Positions 38,749 through 48,400 of a stretch of 64,000 bases of DNA are shown here, one piece after another (the stretch's first letter is position 1; every line of letters starts with the position of its first letter). Source of the DNA: Auanema rhodensis (taxonomy: Eukaryota > Nematoda > Chromadorea > Rhabditida > Rhabditidae); the NCBI GenBank assembly GCA_964057225.1, contig OZ059899.1, positions 10,912,001 to 10,976,000 of the forward strand, read 5' to 3'. A model generated the notes under the pieces. It saw only the letters and a list, made by a program, of their open reading frames with translations, did no database searches and was not told the DNA's origin. The position numbers were made by a program, and so were the translations under genes.

Positions 38749-39340
38749 TACGAAAGTACGAAATAACAAAGCGCTGATTATAGGAAACGTGAATGAATGC
38801 AGATATTCTCAATTCCGATTCATTAACTAGATCGTGGTCAGCATTTTACAACATTGATAAAATAGAAACTGAGAAAAAAACATCAACAAATAACACTATT
38901 AACTTGGTTTTTTAACAGCTTTTTTATATTTCTTTTTTCACTATGAGAGAACTTATATTTATTGCTTTTTCAAAATTTTCCATTTTTAACATTATACATC
39001 TTGACTATCACACATTGAGAACAACAGTTGGCAATGTTGGTTGTCACGTCATATTTCATGCAGTTAGATTTTCAGACACATTAATACCTTTGACCATTCT
39101 TCTTATGAGTTTTGTAACAATAGATCGTAATAGGAAATGAATTGCTATAATATGAAAAAATACAAGACATAGTCAACATTGATTTCCAAAAATAGTATCA
39201 TGTTTGCTTGTTATTCAATTAGAACACTTATTTTTTGATTGTTTTCTTGAAATATTCTTTTTTTTTCTTTAACAAAGTTATGACTGAGATCAAAATTTGA
39301 ACTTACTTTTGAACAATTAAACAGAAATTTAAAAAATATT

Positions 39341-39414
39341 TGCCGCCAGCAGGGGTCGAACCTGCGACCTTGGGCTTATTAGACCCACGCTCTAACCGAC
39401 TGAGCTATGGCGGC
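39341..39414 (-). tRNA. tRNA-Ile(AAU), copy 58
   Basis: Identical to copy 1; spacing 666. Confidence 0.95.
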
Positions 39415-40005
39415 TACGAAAGTACGAAATAACAAAGCGCTGATTATAGGAAACGTGAATGAATGCAGATATTCTCAATTCCGATTCATTAACTAGATCG
39501 TGGTCAGCATTTTACAACATTGATAAAATAGAAACTGAGAAAAAAACATCAACAAATGACACTATTAACTTGGTTTTTTAACAGCTTTTTTATATTTCTT
39601 TTTTCACTATGAGAGAACTTATATTTATTGCTTTTTCAAAATTTTCCATTTTTAACATTATACATCTTGACTATCACACATTGAGAACAACAGTTGGCAA
39701 TGTTGGTTGTCACGTCATATTTCATGCAGTTAGATTTTCAGACACATTAATACCTTTAACCATTCTTCTTATGAGTTTTGTAACGATAGATCGTAATAGG
39801 ATATGAATTGCTATAATATGAAAAAATACAAGACATAGTCAACATTGATTTCCCCAAATAGTATCATGTTTGCTTGTTATTCAATTATAACACTTTTTTT
39901 TTGATTGTTTTCTTGAAATATTCTTTTTTTTCTTTAACAAAGTTATGACTGAGATCAAAATTTGAACTTACTTTTGAACAATTAAACAGAAATTTAAAAA
40001 ATATT

Positions 40006-40079
40006 TGCCGCCAGCAGGGGTCGAACCTGCGACCTTGGGCTTATTAGACCCACGCTCTAACCGACTGAGCTATGGCGGC
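40006..40079 (-). tRNA. tRNA-Ile(AAU), copy 59
   Basis: Identical to copy 1; spacing 665. Last copy before the Ty3-type element, which begins 484 bp beyond its 5' end. Confidence 0.95.
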
Positions 40080-40563
40080 TACGAAAGTACGAAATAACAA
40101 AGCGCTGATTATAGGAAACGTGAATGAATGCAGATATTCTCAATTCCGATTCATTAACTAGATCGTGGTCAGCATTTTACAACATTGATAAAATAGAAAC
40201 TGAGAAAAAAACATCAACAAATAACACTATTAACTTGGTTTTTTAACAGCTTTTTTATATTTCTTTTTTCACTATGAGAGAACTTATATTTATTGCTTTT
40301 TCAAAATTTTCCATTTTTAACATTATACATCTTGACTATCACACATTGAGAACAACAGTTGGCAATGTTGGTTGTCACGTCATATTTCATGCAGTTAGAT
40401 TTTCAGACACATTAATACCTTTGACCATTCTTCTTATGAGTTTTGTAACAATAGATCGTAATAGGAAATGAATTGCTATAATATGAAAAAATACAAGACA
40501 TAGTCAACATTGATTTCCAAAAATAGTATCATGTTTGCTTGTTATTCAATTAGAACACTTATT

Positions 40564-40921
40564 CGTTCCATTCGGATGATCAATGCATTACATTCATATG
40601 ACGAAGCTGTAGCAGGCGGGTTAGAGTCAGAGAATGCGAGACTGAGAGAAGACGACCCGCCCTTTTCCATATTACAACACTTCAGCTTTGCCTCAGGGAC
40701 GATCATGGATGGTTGGTCGTTCTCTCTCTGTTCTCTATTAGTTTAACCTTTACTTAGTTATATGTATCTTATTGTAATCACGTAGATATAATAAACCAAT
40801 CTTTCTCGAGTCTTATGTTTATCCTTATGCTCCATGTTTAACCGCTACATCTGGAATACTACCACGCTCATCTTGTAGACTCCATTGGTCTGTAAGATCG
40901 ACGCGGGAGCATAACGGAACG
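40564..40921 (+). repeat. 5' LTR of Ty3-type element
   Basis: The left edge is set by the loss of array sequence and by where identity with the second LTR begins. The right edge abuts the primer-binding site. The ends form a perfect 6-bp inverted repeat, CGTTCC...GGAACG, not the usual TG...CA. A polyadenylation signal AATAAA lies at 40790-40795. A GTAAGA at 40892-40897 could serve as a splice donor in U5. Confidence 0.85.
40790..40795 (+). promoter_or_regulatory. Polyadenylation signal in LTR
   Basis: AATAAA inside the LTR; its counterpart in the second LTR is at 52078-52083. It probably marks the R/U5 side. Confidence 0.6.
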
Positions 40922-40934
40922 TGGAGGTTCCACC
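40922..40934 (+). other. Primer-binding site, tRNA-Gln type
   Basis: TGGAGGTTCCACC directly follows the LTR. It is complementary to the last 13 nt, including CCA, of metazoan tRNA-Gln as I remember it. The match ends after 13 nt. Confidence 0.75.
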
Positions 40935-42428
40935 TCGAACTTATCACAATTTTTTTTTCCTTCTCTTTAATGTTTGTGTTGTTAATTCATTTTCAAATTT
41001 CTTTCATCTCTCTTTTTCTCATACCATCTACTCTATGTCTTAACACAATACGGAGGGGCCAACAACGTTAAATGGGAACAGAGGCAAGGAATCCTTTTTT
41101 TTTTAAAGAAGGATTATACGTTTCGAGATTATTATTTTCCCGTTTGTTCACAAAAATTCTTTCGTCTGAACCTTTAAATTTCGTATCCTTGCTTATAACA
41201 TCTGAAATGCTCTGTTACCCAACCTTGAAGCTTGATGAGGGCTTTAGGCTGAATTAGTGAACAAATTCACCTAAAGTAATTGTTATTTCGTATTTCCCAC
41301 GCTTTCTCCTTTTTAAGGATTAATTTTGGCTTCAAGGAAAGAATAACTTCGGTTATATCTTTATATTTCGTGGATGAAGTTTGTTTTGCGATCAGGACTA
41401 TTTTATTTGGCGTTACGATTTCGTTCAGACAAATTTTGCTTCTAACATCCTAAATTTATAATCAGTACGCATGAAAAAAATTACACGGGAAACCTCACCA
41501 AAAAGGGAGGATTGTTAATTTATAGATCGCTATAGTCCGAAAAATCCTGTTGAAAAATGTTATCTCGAATTTGAATCATGATTAACACAGGTCGTGTTGG
41601 CTAAAGCATATCGGTTTGGATTTTCTCCCCTTACTGAATGTCACCTTCCTCATACCGTTATTGTTGTTCAGAAGCATAAGACTCACGCATTGAACCTTAT
41701 TCCAACTTTAATACTAGTTCTTGTAATATTTAGCCATTTAACTCTGCTTTTATTTCAAAATTCGATTTCTGATCACGAAATACCTACATTCATCATTGCG
41801 AAACGCTCTTTTGTAAAACTAATATTACGAATCCCATGACTTTTGTTACAACGAAACATGCGAGCTACACCAAATGTATTTGAAAACCAGATTGTAAAGA
41901 AACAAAAATTATTTTTGGTCACAAAAGAGAAATTGGTGCACATTTATTGTTAAACTGCTCTTTTATCAAAAGCATGTTACGAATTACACCATAAGTTTTG
42001 TTGCAAGATGACACACCACATGGCCGAGAAACTAGTGTAACAAAACATAAGTTTAGTCAGCATGAGGAAAATGGTTGCATACAAATCAGTAAAATGTGCT
42101 GTAATTGAACGAATATTACGAATTACACTAAACGTTTTGTAAAATAACAGCTTGGTCACCCCAGATGTTTTGTGAATCAGATTTTCAACTACAGAGAAAA
42201 TACGGAGAGCACCAGAGTCCCGATATCACACAGTAGAAGGCGGATCCATCGCCATTGGCCAAGGCATCGACCTCATTCTCACAAGTTGTCGATACGACAC
42301 CGGTCGCTCTCCAAAGCCTTTCTCATTTTGCCTACATCCTCATCCTTATTCACCGCATTCTTTAACGTCTCAACATCCCACACGTTACCAAGCACTCAAG
42401 GTTTTTTCAAACCAAGAGTTCTAGCAAG
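40935..42428 (+). other. Leader of Ty3-type element copy 1
   Basis: About 1.5 kb without a convincing gene. It holds a poly-T stretch near 40950, a 61-codon ATG frame (41072-41257) with no recognisable domain, and degenerate ~145-bp repeats at 41810-42190. It may contain an intron or a regulatory region, since the long ORF lacks an early ATG. The same sequence recurs at 52223-53716. Confidence 0.7.
41810..42190 (+). repeat. Degenerate ~145-bp repeats in the leader
   Basis: Three related segments begin at 41823, 41977 and 42116. Each contains TTACGAAT followed within 15 bases by TTTTGT. The surrounding gctcttttgt/gctcttttat and caccaaatgt/caccccagatgt stretches also recur. Spacings are 154 and 139 bp. 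Copy 2 has the same at about 53098-53478. Confidence 0.6.
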
Positions 42429-45400
42429 GTGGCTAAGAGATTCCATTCAGCCGTACCTATAAGTACGCATTTCGATTCCCAAGACTCAGCTCCCTTTACC
42501 AGAAGTCGAGCTCGAGCTCAAGACGTCGCTATATTAGAAGAGGAGCAGAAAGTCGACAAGAAGCCGGATAATTTCCTTATTCCTACTACTGATTCTGTCT
42601 CACCTACTGAACAACTAGGCGACCCGGACTACGTACCTACTATAGAAGAAGAACTATCAATCATTGTGGAGGAACAAACACCGATCACTCCTAAAAAGGT
42701 ACGCTCCTCTAATTCTAATAAAAATAAGAAAAATCAAAACATCAGCGACGCTTCTCTCTCTCTCTCACTAACTGAACCAACCGATTCCCCTTTACTTTCA
42801 AAAACTTCTAGCGCGGGTGGGCTTAGTTCTCTTAGAAACATTGTTACTGATCTTTTTAACCTTTCGCCTAAAGATAAAACTTTCAACACCAAGCGCAAAA
42901 GCAGATATTCATCAGTCCCTAACATTAATATCTCACCAATTCAACCACCTGCACCAAATACCAGTATTCATCAAACTTCTACTCCCATCTTAACAACAAC
43001 AGACTCACTTCCTAAGGCACCCAATAGACCTATTCCATCCACGCAAACAACCCCTATTTTGGAGACCCCACCAATAACAGGTAGAACGATCAAAATACCA
43101 TCTACCCGTACGAATAACATCATGACGGAAGCTGTTTCCTCACTACCTGGGGCAGGGAAAACAACAATCGCGCAAGCCTTACTTTCGCCTTACTGTCCAA
43201 CTTACGACGGCAGTCGTAACTTCCGTGATTTTACGGGTAAATTCAACTTGTTTGCTAATGCCATTGGCCTTGTTATCCCTGAAAGGTTAGCACTTCTTCC
43301 TTTGCTTCTCAAAAATGAAGCAGCAGAAGAAGCTTACAGACAAGTTCCTGAACAACTTAAAACAACTGGTTCGTGGAATGATCTGATTAGAGCACTAACA
43401 TCGAAGCTCTGCCCTGAATATAACCAAGACCCTGCACTTATTAACCTTCAAAACACCACGCAAGGGGAATTGACAATTGATGCATACGCCCAAGCATTAA
43501 GAACAATGGCATTGAGTGCATTTGCATCTGATGACCCACATAAAGATCAAATACTGAGATCAACATTCCTCAGAGGACTTAAAAATTCTCTAAAACCAGC
43601 TGTGATCCGAGCAAAGCCAAAATCCTTCACAGAAGCGATTGAAGCAGCTCGCTGGGAGGAATCGATAGTGAACCAAACAACAGACACGCAATCGATGTTG
43701 GTCAACGCTGTGAACAAAGCACTAGCACCCTTTGCGCGTAATGATGAGAGACGAGATAGCCAAACATTTAATCGCAATTATCAACGCGATAACCAAATGA
43801 TAAGAAATAATCAAAATTATCAAAATAATCAAAATTATCAAAATTATCAAAAAAATAAAAACTTTTCTAATTTCAATAATAATCGAAACCGTTACGGTTC
43901 TTTCGCTAATAATAATCGCCGTACAAATTATAACGAACAAGATAATAGGCAATCGAGTTCTGATTGGCATCAAAGAAATTATAATTTTCGTCATAACAAC
44001 CAACGAGGTAGATTCAATAACAACAACGGACAAAGAAGAGTTCAATTCAAAAATCCAAGAGACAACTCAAGAGGAAGAGATAGAAGCTCAACAAGAATAA
44101 ACTCGGTCACCCTTTCGCCTTTGACGCTCACAGTTATCATGGCAATAACAGCAGCAATATTCTTGCCCTGTGCATCTACATATCAAATCTGTACAAGAGC
44201 AACAGGAGGCGCATTACTTATGCCACCAACAATCAGAAAATGCAGATTAACAGAGAAAAACCATGTGCTACGTACAGAAGTTCATCTGTACACAAGAAAT
44301 CACACAGCACACGAATGGGATGCGTGGCGTTGTTCAGAGGAAGTACACAAGTTATGCGTACGAGACCTGCTATTCCTCCGCGATACGAACAGAACAATAA
44401 ATAGAATACAGCCCATAGGAGAGCGCGAATGCAGACAGGCGATCCGCGATCGCAAGTGGAATAACATAGAACTGCAACGCATTGATAGTATCACCCAAGC
44501 AACTCCGGAGCCCTCCTATGACCCAGCGCGCGCGTTCAACCGCGACGCGTGCGAGGAGCGGTCACGTCTAATATTAGAGCGCGGAGTCATGACCCGTATG
44601 CCTGACGATACAATATTGTCAAACTTAATATTAAACACGGAAGGATGCAATGCACATCATGGTAATTGTGAATCAAGTACATCAATAATAATATGGGACC
44701 CACAAACCACTGCTTCACGTTGTAATTACATCGATATGCATACATATGACGCTATCATTAGTCAAGATACTATTTTAATCCCTAGTACACAATCGGCACT
44801 TATTCTTTCGAGCAAACCAACTCCGAAACCTATTTCTTCTTGCTTCAGGCAGCCAGCGTTCCATACGACATCAGGAAATTATATCATTCTTCCTAAATTT
44901 CCAAACGACAACAATATAACCACCCTTATTGAAAGAGAGTTCAAAAAGCTGCCGTTTAAAAGACCAAAACGTGCAGTCACCGAAGGATGTTCTTTCCCAC
45001 TGGATCAAGATCGGATCAACGAAGTTGAAGATTATGAAACAGTATTGCTTCACGTCTGTCCATATACTTTCCTAAGACCATTAATGAGTAATCCCGGTAT
45101 TACTTCAATTATTCCTATAATCAAAGGAAGACGTTTAGTAGATCCAACATACTCTCTAAAGGCATGGATAACATCACATAAAGAAAAATTCGAATTTTTC
45201 TTCAGAATTCAAATAAATGAACATTCTGTTCGACATTTTCTCAAGCAATACGATTTCAGTGATAAAGAAGAAGCTCTGCTATATTATATAGCACAAAGAG
45301 AATTAGCCATTACTACAAAGGCAGCAATATCATACTTGACATCTGAACAGCTTCTCGAACAAATATCAGATCGTTTGACAGTAATCGAATTCGATGAAAT

Positions 45401-48400
45401 CATAAGGAAGAAAGAAGGTTCATATCGCGAACGAATTGAAAGCATAGCTCTCAATTTAACCAATACACCAGTTATAATTGAAGAAGGACTGACAGTTCCA
45501 TCACGACAAGAAGTCCTACAAACGTTCATACAAATGCCACCAATAAGGAAACGTATACTAACTGACGAGGAAGAGAAGAAAAGCGAATTCATTAAGGCAA
45601 CGATCAATTTACTAAGAGAACTAAAAACCCTCACAACAGTACGATGGAATAAAACTGCAGCATTTATTGATGACAGAAAATTTATAAAATTGCCAGCATC
45701 ACGACAATTCATGCCAAATACAGATAAACTATTTTATGACAGGAAGAATAATTATGGAATACCGATCGGTCCACACCCTAAGCTGATCAAGCCCAGCAAT
45801 CTTTCAAAGAAATTATTATTGGAAATATTTTTACCCCTGCTCAATAATGTAAAAACACCTTATACATCGAGTAGGATAACACAAGAACAACTTCAAATCT
45901 TAATGGCAGAGAAAAATGAAACAAATTTTCGGCAAATCGCAACGCGGACATCCAGCGTCGCGGCAGGCGGCGCGGCTAGCGTCGCTGCAGGCGGCGCGGC
46001 TAGCGGCGCGGTTGTGACACCAGTCCAACCTTTGATCGAACAGAAGGGAACAATCCAATCAGTTACCACAATACAGCCGCATATAACGAACAATCCTCAC
46101 ACAAATGCAACAACCACCACAAGAGCACCATCATGGAGGCAACAGCCATCAACAACGGCGCCTCACACGACCGCTGCGACAACAGCACGCACAACAACAT
46201 CAACCGCTCGTTCGCCAACAACAACAAGAAGCTATGCCATATACAAAGACGCACAGATTCCAAAAATACAAGAGACAACCGAAGCCTCTCCAACATTGAT
46301 TCGAAAAAACCGAGCTTCCTCAACACCATCAGTAGAAACCTCAAATTTAGTGGAAGCAAATGCGAGATACATAGCAACGAAAATTGACTCGGTACAAGAG
46401 TTTCGTCAAAATATATCGAACAAAATAGCCCAAGATCATTTACAGTATGCTACTACAATGATCCAAGAGGAATTGCAGAAACATTTTGAAGAATCATACG
46501 AATCGATTTGCGAGATACAAAATCGGTATCTGGAATTATGGAAATCAATTCTACAAATTGAACCAACAATCGCAATGCGAACAATACTGGGAAGAGAAGA
46601 TATAGCCGCACGGTTTGTAGGCAATGAAATTTTGCATATACATGTATGCCCTACAGTGCTAGAGAAAACCATTTATCACAATCACACCGTAAATGGCACA
46701 TGCTATCTCGAAACCCCAGTCTGGACACAAGACGGACAGTTACTGTTTGCAGCACCCGGATCCAAGGATCTTTTACCTCATGGTAAAGAAATAAGCTGTG
46801 ATCACGTACCAACAGATATCTGGTCTAGCGAAGGTGAATGGAAAGGAATTAATGGGACTGCAGACGTCAATCTTGTATCAATGTGGGACGGACTTCATCA
46901 CGAAAAAATAACACCATTAAAATTCACCGGAGCTCACTTATACACTAATTTATCGTCTCGTGTATACTCAATGACCACAGCCATAGCTTACGGTGCGAGT
47001 TTAGCATCGATTCGTCAGAATCACGTTCTTCACACAATTCACAATGATCCAAAGATATCAGCTACATTCAGTGTACTAAAGAAAAGTAGCGACTACATAT
47101 CGAAAGCTCAAGAATTCACCAAGAGCACATGGAAGTCATTCATCGATACAATTGCAGGAACGATTGAGCGAACACTAATAACGATCGGTGCAATTACATT
47201 ATTTACCATCATACTCTTTGTGATAGGTTTCATTGTAAAGATCTATTTCTTCAAACCAGTAGGCATACCAGTTATGCATATTGCACTCAAAGATCACGAC
47301 AGTGATCTACCAACATACGAAGAAACTTTGGAATTAGTTAGTCATCCGGATCAACCGATTCCAAGACACATAATGAAACAATACTATCCATCAATGCTCA
47401 CATTCATACCAATCGCACTACCATTAGTTTGCTCGATTTCCAAAAAGAAAGATCAAGCACTACCACTTCTATGGATGACTGTTAATGATAGACTGATCCT
47501 AACTTTATGGGACTCAGGTTCGTCCGTCAGTTACATAAGAATATCGACACTACACTACTTAGCTTTGAATGACTTTGTTAAGAAGAATACATTAAGAGCA
47601 ACAACAGCGAACGGATCAGAATTTGTATTCATTGGTACTATCGACTTAACCGTCGAAATAGCCGGTTACGAAATCGACCATACATTCTTCATATCAGACG
47701 ACAAAGACTGTCCATCGCCAGCGTTGATTGGATTAGATTTCATGAAAACACTTGACTGTCAAAACATTGGCATGAAACTAAGACCATACAAAAGAACACT
47801 GGAAATTGGAAATCATGTAGTACCTTTGGCTAGCGGAATTAACGGGGATATTAACAGGATATCAAAAACTGTTAATTTGATAACCTTGGAGCCGCGGAGT
47901 CTACTTCCTCGACAAGTTTTTAATTTCCAAGTCCAATTAGAGAACCCAATCGGAGAAGACTTAATCGCTATGATTAAACCAAACGACAATACTCCTCTCT
48001 CACCTCGATACGACACAGCATTTCGCGATGTTAACTCCATCAATATCCAATTCCGGAACAATTCTAAAGAATTCATAGAAATACCGGCCGGCACTGTGAT
48101 TGCAGAAGCCGAAATAGGATCTATACCGGACTATGAAATCTTCTCAACAGAACAACAGTACGACTATATTCCACCAGAAGCAGACTGGGAAGGCAAATTA
48201 CCTCACTTCCCTGGTGATTTCATGAAAGAACTTGACCTAAAAGAGGCTGATCTTACGCAACGACAAAAAGACGAACTACGAAACATCATTCGTCAACGTA
48301 AGAAGGCATTCCTCAATGAAGATAAAAAGATAGGATTGTTCAAAGGACCAGTAGAACACAAGATACCACTACGAACGGATATGGATATGCCAAAGCCACG

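Larger units (their letters stand above)
1..40563. repeat. Left part of tandem array, ~666-bp unit with one tRNA-Ile(AAU) gene each
   Basis: About 59 units lie head to tail, with tRNA-to-tRNA spacing of 664-668 bp apart from one of 656 bp. Read on the plus strand, a unit runs: antisense tRNA (74 bp), upstream control region with TATA-like element (about 45 bp), an AT-rich spacer with a degenerate reading frame, a T-rich tract of variable length, then the A-run that acts as Pol III terminator for the next tRNA. Units are nearly identical; most differences are single bases or T/A-run length. The first unit in view is broken by a LINE fragment at 66-1153. The array starts before the window. Confidence 0.97.
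44103..47348 (+). other. Envelope-glycoprotein-like segment between gag and pol
   Basis: Residues about 559-1640. It shows a hydrophobic signal-like segment (564-583) with an internal Met571 and a plausible cleavage after CAS; a Cys-rich first part; a furin-type RPKR (845-848); about a dozen N-x-S/T sites; a Thr-rich mucin-like stretch (about 1224-1268); a probable coiled-coil helix (about 1310-1375); Cys at 1361, 1407, 1425 and 1457; one strong TM helix (about 1582-1604); and a short tail containing PTYEE. This is the layout of a class I-type or gB-like membrane glycoprotein, but I recognise no specific family. The Cys/PV/F..P spacing around 1425-1457 recalls chuvirus-like glycoproteins captured by other retroelements, which is a weak impression only. 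Confidence 0.7.

Noticed and set aside
1505..40471. Dozens of 65-, 94- and 115-codon plus-strand frames repeated every ~666 bp as a gene family
   Set aside because: They are the same spacer sequence in each unit. Length differences come from one A-run and a TGA/TAA change, variation is not codon-biased, and one unit is frameshifted without consequence. Kept only as a possible GPCR fossil.
40079..40564. Ty3-like insertion exactly at a Pol III start site
   Set aside because: The element begins 484 bp upstream of the nearest tRNA, not within a few bp of its start.
41072..41257. 61-codon ATG frame in the Ty3-type leader (also at 52360)
   Set aside because: No domain, short, and identical in the second copy only because the element is duplicated; could at most be an upstream ORF.
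43143..43170. P-loop-like PGAGKTT in the gag region
   Set aside because: The spacing does not fit GxxxxGK[ST], there is no Walker B, and the context is a retrotransposon capsid.
43722..44045. 107-codon minus-strand frame opposite the N/Q-rich gag region (Ile-rich)
   Set aside because: It is a mirror of AAT/ATC repeats on the coding strand and has no independent support.
46105..46387. Overlapping frames in the Thr-rich part of the env-like segment
   Set aside because: Low-complexity ACA/CAA-rich DNA is open in several frames; the main frame explains it.
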